A stretch of 64,000 bases of DNA from Maniola hyperantus (GCF_902806685.2 NC_048541.1:16068662-16132661), one strand, 5' to 3'. Positions 10,873-21,870 are shown, counted from the stretch's first letter. Notes: a model not told the origin generated them from the sequence alone. A program made the numbers and translations.

Positions 10873-11386
10873 TAAAATGTAGCAGGAATCGTTGGCAGAC
10901 TGTGGTCGTAATATTTTAATTCTACAAAACGATGTAATCTCGGCGTTAAATAAGTCGCATGCTGCTTAAGGTCTCGTTTCGTTTTGTAGCATGCCGCATT
11001 GTTGCACTTTGTTGCTCCGGCGTAAAAAAACCTTAAGTCAGACTTGGATTTATGTCTCGTTTAGTAAACTATTAACAGTAAATTCAATTATAAAGTGTTA
11101 ATTAAAAGAGCTACTAACATGAATAGAATAGAAATATCTCTTGAACAATGTAAGTTAACACCCAATAAATAACCGCTTTTAATAGCATTTCGACACTGAA
11201 ATGGGTGTTAGAGCACTAATTTGCAGGCAGTAGACATTGGGTGTAAATTGTGCGCCATAAAGATTCTTTATGGCGCCATAAATGAAGAAAAAACACTTAC
11301 GGAGTTTTCACATCATTATTGGCTGTTTAAAAAAAATTGATTAATACTAAAGGTTTATTTTGTTAATTCATTCGCTTTATTTTATT
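10873..11386. other. No gene; arm of an inverted repeat
   Basis: 10986-11025 is an inverted relative of 10159-10205 (TGCACTTTGTTGCTCCGGCG). A small palindromic GCGCCATAAAG block lies at 11253-11283. Nothing else was recognised. Confidence 0.4.
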
Positions 11387-11387
11387 T

Positions 11388-11625
11388 TACATGCTTGCGA
11401 CTTCGCCCGTCTGGACTACACACATTTCAGACACCTAACCTACTTAGGGGTTGAATTTAAAAAAATCCTTTCTTAGCGAATGCCTACGTCATAATAGCCT
11501 ATCTGCATGCCAAATTTCAGCCCGATCCGTCCAGTGGTTTGAACCATCAATACATTATATCAAGGGAGGCTTTCCATCATTTATGGTTTGAACTGTGCAT
11601 TGATATTGTGTTGATAGATCAGTCA
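11388..11625 (-). mobile_element. HelA Helitron, decayed, with a small internal insertion
   Basis: CTTAGGGGTTGAATTTAAAA, TTTCTTAGCGAATGCCTACG and GTTGATAGATCAGTCAGTC. About 45 extra bases lie between two GTTTGAA copies (11537-11590). Confidence 0.65.
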
Positions 11626-11960
11626 GTCATAAGAAAGCTCAGAGTCACTCAGCGGGCGATGGAGAGAGCTATGCTTGGAGTTTCTTGCCCTTGACAGCTC
11701 GAACTTCATCTCTCGCAGCACCGCAGTCCCGTCGTGACCACAACCCGTGCAATTGGATTGAAATATCGACAAATAAAAACGCCAACTTAATCGTGGTACC
11801 TATGTGCCCGTAATCTACATTAAAATATGTCGTTAAACCACGAAATAAGCTTAAAATCATTAACTTTATTCAGGCAGCGTAAGACTGTAGCGTGTGGAAA
11901 GCCCTATAAGAGACCTATGTCCAGCAGTGGACGTATATTGGTTAACGATGAAGATGACGA
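11626..11960 (+). mobile_element. RTE LINE 3' fragment split by R3 repeat
   Basis: 11626-11690 matches the RTE sequence AAAGCTCAGAGTCACTCAGC. 11870-11960 continues it (CCTATGTCCAGCAGTGGACG). The middle (about 11691-11869) is an R3 repeat (AATCGTGGTACCTATG; CGTTAAACCACGAAATAAGC), also at 45460-45625. Confidence 0.65.
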
Positions 11961-12028
11961 TGATATTATTGTAAGTTTAAAGTTTTGTTGAATTATGTTC
12001 CTGCATCGGCATCTTCAATAATCATACA

Positions 12029-12341
12029 CTCATCATCGTCATGATCAACTCATCGCCGGATCACTACAGAGCACGGGTCTTTTCTCAGAGTGAGAAGGGT
12101 TTTGGCCATAATCTACCACGTTGGCTATGTGCGGATTTACAGACTTGACACACCTTTGAGAACATTATGGAGAACTCTCAGGCATGCAGGTTTCCTCACG
12201 ATGATTTACTTCACCCTTAAAGCAAGTGATATTTAAATAATTAAAACGCACATAACTCCAAAAAGTTAGAGGTGCGTGCCCAGGATCGAACCCCCGACCT
12301 CCGAAAGTAGGCGGACGTCCTAACCACTAGGCTACCACAGC
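12029..12341 (-). mobile_element. SINE-2, nearly full length
   Basis: The tRNA-like head on the minus strand has A box TAGCCTAGTGG and B box GGGTTCGATCC. The anticodon-loop region TTCTAA/TACT varies between copies, best like Arg. The body ends in a (TGA)n-type tail. Confidence 0.8.
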
Positions 12342-12766
12342 TTAACCATACATTATGAAAACTCAACTCAGTCCAAAGTGACAACACAGCAACTGAATGG
12401 AAAGAGAAGAATGAAAGAATAATACGTCATTATGAAGCAATTCTGCGTAAAAAAGGTATCTGGGTCGAGACTAGGTACTGGGGCCCAAACGAACGTACAT
12501 TCAGGCCCATAATGAGGCCAAAGACTGAATGCCAAACGCCGGCAAACAGGAAAATTAACTCTTGAAAGGGAACAGTTTCGTGGATATACTCCTTTATTGT
12601 TCGACTCGAATGTGGGTCACTTTTTGAACTCGAATAATTTCACTTTTTGTCTGAAAGATTCCCTCGTTCATTGTTGTTCACTTGAGATACTGTAAATCGG
12701 TTTCGGTCGAAGACTCGATCCTTCATAGTTTGTTACAAAAGTTAAAACAAACTTTATATTTTTACA
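12342..12766. other. No feature recognised
   Basis: Unique-looking sequence without splice or coding support. Confidence 0.4.
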
Positions 12767-12958
12767 AGCTTATGCATGCAATTTCGAAAAATTTCAAACC
12801 CCTATTTTATCCCCTTCGAAGTTGAATTTTCAAAAATCTTTTCTTAGCGGATTAAGTCACAATAGCTATCTGCATGCGAAATCTCAGCCCGATCCGTCCA
12901 GTAGTTTGAGCTGTGCGTTGATAGATCAGTCAGTCAGCTTTTCCTTTTATATGTTTAG
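12767..12958 (-). mobile_element. HelA Helitron, first of a decayed tandem pair
   Basis: The body matches HelA and the TTTAGA start lies at 12953-12958. The CTAG end is lost. Confidence 0.7.
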
Positions 12959-12971
12959 ACTTGCTTTTATA

Positions 12972-13184
12972 TGCTTATGCTCGCGACTTCGTCCGCGTGG
13001 TCTACACAAATTTCAAACCCCTATTTCACCCCCTTAGGGGTTGAATTTTCAAAAATCCTTTCTTAGCGGATGCCTATGTCATAATAGCTATCTGCATGCC
13101 AAATTTCAGCCCGATCCTTCTAGTAGTTTCAGCTGTACGTTGATAGTCAGTCAGTCAGTCACCTTATTCTTTTGTATATTAAGA
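12972..13184 (-). mobile_element. HelA Helitron, second of a decayed tandem pair
   Basis: GCTCGCGACTTCGTCCGCG hairpin to TTAAGA at 13184. Same strand as its neighbour, 13 bases away. Confidence 0.75.
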
Positions 13185-13379
13185 TTAATAAAGGCTAGTT
13201 AAAAATTTAATTACTATCGACATTTTATGCCAAAGATTTAAATAAGTTAAACAAACTCTTCAAAGCAGTAGAGTTATAACCAAAAATCAAACTTACGGTT
13301 AAAGTACTCTACCTTTTTACGTTAAAGCATTATAATTTATAATACTTGCGCAAAACATAAGCTAGACGACTCATTATTA

Positions 13380-13510
13380 TTTAAACCACTTATCCCACTT
13401 GTAGCGTACCACCGCAAGTACCGATCCGACTCTCTTTACTGCGCCATAAAAAACTTTATGGCGCACGATTCACACTCAGTGTTTACGGCACGCAGATCAG
13501 TGTTGCAAAC
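13380..13510 (+). repeat. R4 repeat, copy a
   Basis: TTGTAGCGTACCACCGCAAG, then palindromic GCGCCATAAA...TTTATGGCGC. Copy b lies at 14305-14430 in the same orientation. Confidence 0.6.
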
Positions 13511-13682
13511 CAGTACTAAAATAATCATAATATAACTTGAACGATTTGTGTATATTACAAGTTTGTATTTATATGTTTCAAAATATGTTTGTAAGGTTCA
13601 TGTAATCCATACGAATACTATACAAATTATCTATAAGTTTTAATAAGTATATCTGCAAATAAATTCAAATTAAATTCAAGTG

Positions 13683-13835
13683 TTTCACGGCCCATCCGTT
13701 AAACGGATTTTGACGAACTTTGGTACAGTTATAGCTTGCATTCTAGAGAAGAGCATCTGTGGCATAAGCATACTTTTTAGTCAATTTTTTTTTTGAAAAT
13801 CAAAGAATTTCCACGGGATTAAAAAAACTGAAACT
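13683..13835 (+). mobile_element. HelB Helitron, decayed
   Basis: ACGGCCCATCCGTTAAACGG and GAATTTCCACGGGATT. Both ends are lost. Confidence 0.55.
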
Positions 13836-14054
13836 TATGATTTTTTTATTGTAAGATTTTTTATTGTAAGTGTACGTATTATAAGTAAGACGCAGACGTA
13901 CAAGGTCAAACTTTGGTAGTTTGTCAATGTTATCTAGTTAGTTTAGTTATTTTCTTATTTATACTAATTTAAAAAAATACTAGTTAAAAATCAACGGTTA
14001 ATTAATAGTTAAAACTCTTCAGTGGACTCAAGTATAATAATAATTATTGTAAAA

Positions 14055-14268
14055 CTAGCTAATGCTCACGACTTCGTCCGCGTGGAATTAGGTTTTTTAA
14101 AAATCCCGTGGGAACTCTTTGATTTTTCTGGATAAAAAGTAGCTAATGTCACTCTCCAGGTCTTTAGGCAAAAAATCACATCAATCCGTTGCACCATTGC
14201 GAAGTGATTGAAGGACAAACCAACAAACCAACAAACAAACACACTTTCGCATTTATAATAAGGGTACT
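14055..14268 (-). mobile_element. HelC Helitron
   Basis: CTAG end, GACTTCGTCCGCGTGG hairpin, AACCAACAAACCAACAAAC and TTTATAATAAGGGTA start. Confidence 0.8.
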
Positions 14269-14304
14269 TACTGATTTGCATTACATAAGTAAGACGTGGA
14301 AACT

Positions 14305-14430
14305 CATCATTATTTAAACCACTTGTAGCGTACCACAGCAAGTGCCGATTTGGTTCTCTTTACTACGCCATAAAACACTTTATGGTGCACGAATTACACT
14401 CGGTTTTATGCCATACAGATCAGTGATTTA
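14305..14430 (+). repeat. R4 repeat, copy b
   Basis: See 13380-13510; same order of motifs with several substitutions. Confidence 0.6.
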
Positions 14431-14471
14431 TAGCACCTGTTTTACAAACAAATGGCTAATAAATAAATATT

Positions 14472-14681
14472 TAAATATATAAAAGGATTGAATGACTGAC
14501 TGATCTATCAACGCACAGCTCAAACTACTAAACGGATTGAGCTGAAATTTGGCATGCAGACAGCTATTATGACGTACGCATCCGTTAAGAAAGGATTTTT
14601 GAAAATTCAACTCCTAAGAGGGTGAAATAGGAGTTTGAAATTTGTGTAGTCCACGCGGATGAAGTTGCGAGCGTAAACTAG
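14472..14681 (+). mobile_element. HelA Helitron
   Basis: TTTAAATATATAAAAGG start, HelA body, and CTAG at 14678-14681. Confidence 0.8.
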
Positions 14682-14703
14682 TAAATAGATATTCTCTATA
14701 TTA

Positions 14704-14815
14704 CAGTTCACGGGATACAACCCGTTGAGAGACAGATGAACGTACAGACAGCCGGACAGAGGCTTAGTAATATGGTGCCCTTAGCACCTTTTGGATACGG
14801 AACCCTAGAAAGTCT
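14704..14815 (-). repeat. R5 repeat fragment
   Basis: GGATACGGAACCCTAGAAAG end and a CAGACAGCCGGACAGA region, inverted relative to 3685-3790. Confidence 0.5.
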
Positions 14816-14879
14816 TTTTAAGACCCCAATTTGCCTAGGTTTGTTTGATTACAAAATAAAAGACATGAATGACACTGAG

Positions 14880-15075
14880 ATGAATGACTCGACGACAGGC
14901 ATCTATATAAATGACAAGATATGCCCAAGCGAACAAAAATTTTCACGGTTTTGGAACCATATAAATCAGCGCCACCTCTTAGATACTAATGAACGACCCG
15001 TTTGAAATTCAGACGTCACTAAGGTAGCATTGGACCCCAATGGCCCTGTCCTTACGTAGTAATATATAAGTCAAT
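14880..15075 (+). repeat. R6 dispersed repeat, copy a
   Basis: GCGAACAAAAATTTTCACGG and ACTAATGAACGACCCGTTTG. The second copy is at 59287-59460. Probably part of a mobile element; class unknown. Confidence 0.55.
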
Positions 15076-15464
15076 GACGTCAGGACTACAATTTGGCAGG
15101 GTAATAATTGCGCGTATTATTTTGGAGGATTTTTGGCTTACAACAGACAAGGCTCTTGATGTTACCTTTTCATATTACGACAAATCGTATAGCGTAATTT
15201 AACTAGACACATAAATGATGTTTTTTGAGATGGTTTTTCATGGTTTTTGGTTTTAAAATTCTCGTTGAGTACCGTTAAAGACGTATACGGAAATTTATTT
15301 GTGTATTTATTTGAGTATTTGAAATAAGTGGTTATGTTTTATACGTTTTATGCTTTGGAGACCACTCTAAGAGTTTTTACTTTTAAGAAAGTAGAACTTA
15401 TCCTTTAAAGCCGTTATATTATCATCGATTAGAAAAGTAACTTGTACTTATCTTAATCTATTCA

Positions 15465-15587
15465 TATCAGATATTTAAAATGAAAGATCGTATCGTACGC
15501 GCTACGCAGTCGTCCTTGCGCCGGATTACGCTGTATCGCGCAGAGAGTATGTGTTGTGCGCGAATAAACAGTGCTAAGCCGTGTGTA

Positions 15588-15686
<99 letters not shown>

Positions 15687-16085
15687 ATGGGGATTGCGAG
15701 GCTGGCTGCTTGCCATGGCATAGAGTTTAGGTTTACTCATTAATAAAAAGCTTTGATAGTTTACTGGTTTAAGGTATCTTTATCGTATTTGGTTGATAAT
15801 AATGATGAAAACAATCTTTTTGATATCGTATCCGATATTTAAAATGAAAGATCGTGTCGTACGCGCTACGCAATCGTGGGATGTAGAGTGCCTTTAAGGT
15901 AGTTTAACGAGTGTCATTACAAATAGCCGGATTACGCTGTATCGCGCAGCGAGTGTGTGTTGTGCGCTAATAAATAGTGCTTAGCTGTGTGTCTGTGTGT
16001 GTGTGTGTGGGGATTGCGAGGCTGGCTGCTTGCCATGGCCTATAGCTTAGGTTTAGTTTTAGGTTTACTTATAAATGAAGAGCTT
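15465..16085. repeat. Local tandem duplication with CT/GT microsatellites
   Basis: 15465-15775 and 15830-16110 share GATATTTAAAATGAAAGATC, GGATTACGCTGTATCGCGCA and GGGGATTGCGAGGCTGGCTG. The first copy carries (CT)7 and a GT run of about 80 bases (15591-15682). The second has only about 20 bases of GT and an extra 60 bases near 15875. Confidence 0.8.
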
Positions 16086-16285
16086 TGCTAGTTTACTTGT
16101 TTGAGCGTGTCTTTATCAAAATGGTAATGGCACCGTATTCCAAAGTTGTACATACCTTACTTAGCTATTTTGTAGCAGAAGAATTCATATACAGGGTGTA
16201 ACCAGAACGCTGGCAAAAACGAAGACAGGTGATAGTACTGATGGTTCCTGATGTGATACGACAAAAAAAAACGCGAAAAATATAT

Positions 16286-16710
16286 AAAAAACCGTCCAAG
16301 TGCGAGTCAGGCTCGCATAACGAGGGTTCCGTACTCCAGTCGTATTTTTTCGGCATTTTGCAGTATAACTCAAAAACTATGATGAATAAAAATAAATAAA
16401 AATCTGTTTTAGAATGCACAGGTGAAGCCCTTTCATATGATACCCCACTTGATATAGTTATCTTACTTCCAAAATTGAAAATACGAATTATTAGTTTATG
16501 ACCACAATTTAATATTTTTGTGTGATGTAACCACAAATTCACGGTTTTCGGATTTTTCCCCTAATACCAGCTATAAGACCTACCTACCTGCCAAATTTCA
16601 TGATTCTAGGTCAATGGGAAGTACCCTCTAGGTTTCTTGACAGACAGACAGACAACAAAGTGATCCTATAAGGGTTCCGTTTTTCCTTTTGAGGTACGGA
16701 ACCCTAAAAA
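16286..16710 (+). repeat. R1 dispersed repeat, full length
   Basis: CCGTCCAAGTGCGAGTCAGG start and GGTACGGAACCCTAAAAA end. An R10 fragment (GGGTGTAACCAGAACGC) lies upstream at 16192-16260. Confidence 0.75.
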
Positions 16711-16711
16711 T

Positions 16712-16817
16712 TCCTCACGATGTGTTCCTTGAAATCAAGTGATAAGTAATTGCTTAAAACGTACATAACTCTGAAAAGTTAGAAGTGCGTGCCCGGGATC
16801 GAACTGCCAACCTCTCA
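16712..16817 (-). mobile_element. SINE-2 5' part, cut by R1 and a Helitron
   Basis: GTGCGTGCCCGGGATCGAAC. The head is interrupted at 16818 by the TC start of HelA. Confidence 0.65.
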
Positions 16818-17036
16818 TCTAAATATATAAAAGGAAAAGGTGACTGACTGACTGACTGATCTATCAATGCACAGCTCAAACTACTGGACGGATCGGGCTG
16901 AAATTTGGCATGCAGATAGCTATTATGACGTAGCCCCGCTAAGAAAGGATTTTTGAAAATTCAACCCCTAACAGAGTGAAAATAGGAATTTGAAATTTGT
17001 GTAGTCCACGCGGACGAAGTCGCGGGCACAAACTAG
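16818..17036 (+). mobile_element. HelA Helitron, first of a head-to-tail dimer
   Basis: Preceded by A; starts TCTAAATATATAAAAGG and ends CTAG at 17033-17036. Confidence 0.9.
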
Positions 17037-17257
17037 TCTAAATATATAAAAGGAAAAAGGTGGCTGACTGACTGACTGATCTATCAACGCACAGCTCAAA
17101 CTACTGGACGGATTGGCCTGAAATTTGGCATGCAGATAGCTATTATGACGTAGGCATCCGCTAAGAAAGGAATTTTGAAAATTCAACCCCTAAGGGGGTG
17201 AAATAGGGATTTGAAATTTGTGTAGTCCACGCGGACGAAGTCGCGAGCATAAGCTAG
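17037..17257 (+). mobile_element. HelA Helitron, second of a head-to-tail dimer
   Basis: TCTAAATATATAAAAGG begins on the base after the previous CTAG. It ends CTAG at 17254-17257 and is followed by T. Confidence 0.9.
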
Positions 17258-17337
17258 TTTCTACGATCTCATTTTCAAAACGCAGTTTTCATTTCTAGAA
17301 CTTGCTGCATTTTCAACTCACAATACTAAGCTTTAGC

Positions 17338-17424
17338 ATTAATATCAGAGTATTTACAACAGCAATATTAATATCAGAGTATTTACAACAGCAATATTAA
17401 TATCAGAGTATTTACAACAGCAAT
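17338..17424. repeat. Minisatellite, 29-bp unit, three copies
   Basis: The unit carries AATATCAGAGTATTTACAAC. The copies are identical. Confidence 0.9.
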
Positions 17425-17689
17425 ATTAAGCATTTGAATGATAGCTGAAAGTAAGTGAAGGTGGCTGCTTGCATAATAAATACGGATGCCATTTTTCGTT
17501 GACAGCAAAAGTGGAAAATATTCTAAACCTCTGGTAGCACTATCTCTTTGCACTCACTCGGGCTTGAGCTAGGGTTGCCACCAGTACCACAGTATAAAGA
17601 CAGACCCAGTAGTGTCCGACCCCTTTGATATTGTGGTAAATGGCGACCACGACGAGCGATCCTTCAATCATCATAAGTACCTACTTAGT

Positions 17690-17868
17690 TGTTTTTAATT
17701 TTTAAGTAGTTGTCAATGTTTAATATAAATAATATTAAGATTGTGGGAAGACACTGCCTCCTGAAACACAGTTTACACTACCTCAGGAGGCAGGGCCTTA
17801 CACTAAAGCTTGTTAAACTACATGTTTGTTAAGATATTAAAGATTTTATTTATTTATTTATTTATTAT
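17690..17868 (+). mobile_element. Possible LINE 3' end with hairpin and (TTTA)n tail
   Basis: A hairpin CTGCCTCCTGA / TCAGGAGGCAG at about 17755-17793 is followed by AT-rich sequence and (TTTA)n. A SINE-2 3' end on the minus strand abuts the tail (17870-17920). Confidence 0.4.
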
Positions 17869-18264
17869 CATGATCAACCCATTATCGGCCCACTACTGAG
17901 CCGGGTCTCCTCAGACCCTTCAATATAGGGCCCTAACTACTCCTTGCTAACGCAATTACCACATGATTACTGACTTTACGGCTTCATCGAACCTCTGTAA
18001 TATCATGTAAGAACTTGGTGCACACACTCCCGTGTGTGTTGATCCTTAGGGCCTTTGTGCACTCATCCGTATTCGGTTGGTAGCCGTAATTCTTAGAAGT
18101 TGCCGTCATACAAATACGTACAACTTACTTAATAAGTAAAGCTAAAAAGAGGTTGTAACTATCTCCAAGAAAGACGATTAATATTAATTGTTAAATGTTG
18201 CGAAAGATAATAAAAAATATGTTTTAAAGATACCTACTTAAATAAGTAAAGAGTAGGTACTTAA

Positions 18265-18491
18265 TCTAAATATATAAAAGGAACAGGTGCCTGATTGACT
18301 GACTGACTGACTGATCTATCAACGCACAGCTTAAACTACAGGACGGATCGGGCTAAAATTTGACATGCAGATAGCTATTATGACGTAGATATCCGCTAAG
18401 AAAATATTTTGGAAAATTTATCCCCTAAGGGGGTAAAATAGGGTTTGAAATTTATATAGTCTACGTGGACGAAGTCGCGAGCATTAGCTAG
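18265..18491 (+). mobile_element. HelA Helitron
   Basis: A before TCTAAATATATAAAAGG; CTAG then T at the end. Confidence 0.85.
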
Positions 18492-18876
18492 TTATCTATA
18501 AAATGTTTTAATAATTCCAAAAAAGGTGACAACCCTACTTTAAGCGGCTACAAAATATAATTTATATCTACACCACCTATTTCAAAAAGAATTTATCACT
18601 CTACTCTACACTCAAACAAATCTCAACTTTAAACCAATAACGCACAGCACATTTTCGAATGGAGCAATGACGTTTCCAGTACGGGACAAAGCTAAGTGCA
18701 TGCATTTTATAGTTAAGTGGGAATGAAATGAATCAAGCTGGTCGAGAATATGACAAATCTTGGGTTTTATTTGTTTTGTTTTTCTTTTGTGTGTGTGCGT
18801 TTGTTTGACCTTTAATACTTATTTATTTGAGGTAATAATCTGGGTATATTACACTTTTCATGCATTTTCGTAATGA
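18492..18876. other. No feature recognised
   Basis: Unique-looking AT-rich sequence. Confidence 0.4.
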
Positions 18877-19108
18877 CTAGCTTATGCTCGCGACTTCGTC
18901 TGCGTGGACTACACGAATTTCAAACCCCTATTCCACCCCCTTAGGGGTTGAATTTTTAAAAATCCTTTCTTAGCGGATGCCTACGTCATAATAGCTATCT
19001 GCATGCCAAATTTCAGTCCGATCCGTCCAGTAGTTTGAGCTGTGCGTTGATAGATCAGTCAGTCAGTCAGTCAGTCAGTCAGTCACCTTTTCCTTTTATA
19101 TATTTAGA
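18877..19108 (-). mobile_element. HelA Helitron
   Basis: CTAG at 18877, a long GTCA run, and TTTAGA at 19108 followed by T. Confidence 0.9.
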
Positions 19109-19312
19109 TTACAGGCGATAGGTGCGTAGGTACTGACCAGGCATTCTTTCTCATTATTATGGTTCTGTATTTTCACTTCTTAGGTTTTAAACAGTAGGTA
19201 TACCTACATAATTAGATCCTGAAGACTTGTTGACAGTTATTGAAGTTATGTTCTGCGTGAAATCTTTTATTTGAGCCATTTTGAGCGAAAAAAATTTATC
19301 TCTAGAGTTCAA

Positions 19313-19463
19313 CGTTATCAACGCACAGCTCAAACTACTGGTCAGATCGGACTGAAATTTGACATACAGATAGCTAATTGACGTAGGCGTCTGATAATAA
19401 AGTATTTTTGAAAATTCTAAAGGAGTGAATAAGGGGTTTGAAATTTGTGTAAGCATAAGCTAG
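19313..19463 (+). mobile_element. HelA Helitron, 5'-truncated and with lost hairpin
   Basis: TATCAACGCACAGCTCAAAC through AAGCATAAGCTAG. The GC hairpin before the end is deleted. Confidence 0.65.
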
Positions 19464-19651
19464 TTAATTTATGAGATAAGTAAGTAAGACTTTTCGAGAC
19501 GCACGGTCATTTTCGTTTCAGGGCCTTTGATTATGAAGGAATCTGTACACAAACTTCTTTATATTTCCAGATAACAATAGAACGAGCTGTAATGCGCCAA
19601 CACCGCGTTGCAATTTCAAAGTAGAGGAAAACTTACGGAAATGAATATTAC

Positions 19652-19685
19652 CTGAGTTCCGCCGGCGGACCGCGCGAAACGTAAT
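19652..19685 (-). other. Candidate 34-nt host micro-exon
   Basis: On the minus strand a GC-rich 34-nt block lies between TTATTTGTTTTCAG and CAG|GTAATA. A CTAACTTAAC branch-point-like motif sits about 27 bases before the acceptor. Local GC (about 60%) stands out from the surroundings. No reading frame can be chosen from this alone, and no gene is recognised. It may belong with the candidate first exon at 34405-34543. Confidence 0.4.
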
Positions 19686-19854
19686 CTGAAAACAAATAAA
19701 TGCTTTTCAGTTAAGTTAGTCATAGTCATAGTCATAGTCATTTATTCATAAATACACATTATACCTACGTCAATTACAATAATTTAAATTCTTTTTCTTA
19801 ATAACACCAATATATGTAATATATGTAACACCATACCAGACCATCAATACGAGT

Positions 19855-20070
19855 AATTTATTACCTATTTTGAATAAATCATTTGACTTTGACTTTGACT
19901 TTGAATATTTAATAACATATCCTTGTTACAATAACAGATTATCTTAAAAATATAAAATAATATAAATGTCATACCCCTTCCAGGTTAGCCCGCTATCATC
20001 TTAGACTGCATCATCACTTACCACCAGGTGAGATTGCAGTCAAGGGCTACATTGTATCTAAATAAAAATT
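19855..20070 (+). mobile_element. LINE tail (TTTGAC)n followed by SINE-1 3' end
   Basis: TTTTGAATAAATC and a triple TTTGAC run lie at about 19871-19905. SINE-1 tail (CATCATCACTTACCACCAGG) lies at 19970-20070. Confidence 0.55.
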
Positions 20071-20274
20071 AAAAAAAATGTTAAGTAAACAATATTTAGT
20101 CTTGGATCTTCCCAAGTAGAAATTCATTATAACTATAGAAAGACTCTTCGACACGGTTTACGTTTGATAAGTTTTAATGAACATACTTAATCATTATTTA
20201 ACCAGATAAACTAGAATTCTGTGTAATACCTGTAATGATAACTGTACTCGCACTAGAAAATTGTTATAATGTAA

Positions 20275-20497
20275 TCTAAATATATAAAAGGAAAGGGGAC
20301 TGACTGACTGACTGACTGATCTATCAACGCACAGCTCAAACTACTGGACGGATCGGGCTGAAATTTGGCATGCAGATAGCTATTAGGACCAAGGCATCCG
20401 CTAAGAAAGGATTTTTGAAAATTAAACCCCTAATGAGGTGAAATAGGGGTTTGAAATTTGTGTAGTCCACGCGGACGAAGTCGTGAGCATAAGCTAG
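20275..20497 (+). mobile_element. HelA Helitron, in a duplicated segment
   Basis: TC start and CTAG end. Its left flank (20205-20274) is repeated before the next copy at 20789. Confidence 0.85.
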
Positions 20498-20788
20498 TGG
20501 TAAATAAAAAGAAAACCTGAAAAGGCGTGCGTCCCGACACCTCTACAAACATAAAAGATGAATCGCAGCCGTTTAGATAAATATTATCAAAGATATCCCT
20601 TCTGGGGGATTTATTTCGGCTTTTGCGACCAGTTTGCCGCGCCAGTGGGCGCCAGTGGCGCGGCCCGGGCACACGAGTAGAAGCCCGGGTATCACAATTT
20701 GTCTATATTATAACTAGAACTAGAATGCTTTGTATACCTGCAATGATAACAGTGTACTAGCACTAGAAAAGTATTATAATGTACCTAA

Positions 20789-20966
20789 TCTAAATATGTA
20801 AGAGGTGACTGACTTACTGACTGATCTATCGACGCACAGCTCTAGCTACTGGACGGATCGGGCTGAAATATGGCATGCAGATAGCTATTATAACGTAGGC
20901 ATCTGCTAAGAAAGGATTTTTCAAAATTCAACCTCTAAAGGGGTAAAATAAGGGTTCGAAATTTGT
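20789..20966 (+). mobile_element. HelA Helitron, 3'-truncated, in a duplicated segment
   Basis: Starts TCTAAATATGTAAGAGG and lacks the hairpin and CTAG. A further 5' piece lies at 21086-21145. Confidence 0.75.
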
Positions 20967-21582
20967 ATGAAAGTCTATCAGTCTTGAAGTTAGAATCGCG
21001 GAATTGTGTATTAATTACACTAATTGTTATAAACATAGAAAACGTGTATGTTTTTGGTAGATTATTAACATTTTATTTACACATTAAAAGTTGACTGACT
21101 GACTGATCTATCAACGCACAGCTCAAACTACTGGACTATTAGCTATTATACCAATTTTCAGCTTCATCGGAGGTATGTGCTTTTCGAAAGTTTATCCGAG
21201 AAATATTATTTTGGGTTATTTCCTCTTTGGGAACAGTTTTTTTCATATCAAACTAAAAATACTATAACAGTAAGTAATTTGAAAGAATTCAGTACCTGTA
21301 TGTGGATGAGTAGATACCCCTTTTTATTATATTTTCATTTCGTGTATAATATCCTACATAATATTACTGAAAGTTTATGCATCAGTAGGTAGACAATGTC
21401 GGCGCGGCATATTGGAATTGGCATTGATATATTTTTTTTCTCTAACAAGTGAGCCGGAAATAGTTATTGGAAAAATTTGTGAATCATTTAGCAAAGCTTT
21501 TATTTTGTGAACTATTTGAAAATAATCTAAAAAAAAAATTACTTTCATTTATTTATTTTTCTCATTTTTATCATAATATTTT

Positions 21583-21870
21583 TAAAAAACAACAAACTAT
21601 AAAATAACAGAAACAACAAAAAAACTAAAGTAACAGTAACAGAAAATCAGGAACAACAAAAAATAAAATAAACAACAGAAATATGAAGTAACAGAACCAA
21701 CAAACGATAGAATAACACAAACAAGAAACACAAAATTAAAATAACAGGAACAACAAAAATTAAAGTAACAGGAACAACAAAAAAATAAAATTAAATAAAC
21801 AACAGATTACAGAAAATATATAAAATAATAGAACAAACAGAAACATAAAGTGACAGAAACAAAAATTAAA
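21583..21870. repeat. Degenerate AACA-rich satellite-like tract
   Basis: Repeats of the type AACAGGAACAACAAAAA with almost no T or C beyond fixed positions, strongly strand-asymmetric over about 290 bases. Confidence 0.7.

Noticed and set aside
15462..15743. Long Thr-His and Cys-Val repeat frames on both strands
   Set aside because: They are translations of the GT/CA microsatellite.
16968..17186. Recurrent frames beginning MNFQKSFLSG on Helitron copies (also 12822, 14428, 63217)
   Set aside because: They lie across HelA copies whose CTGACTGA run reads as SVSQ repeats. Non-autonomous Helitrons code for nothing.
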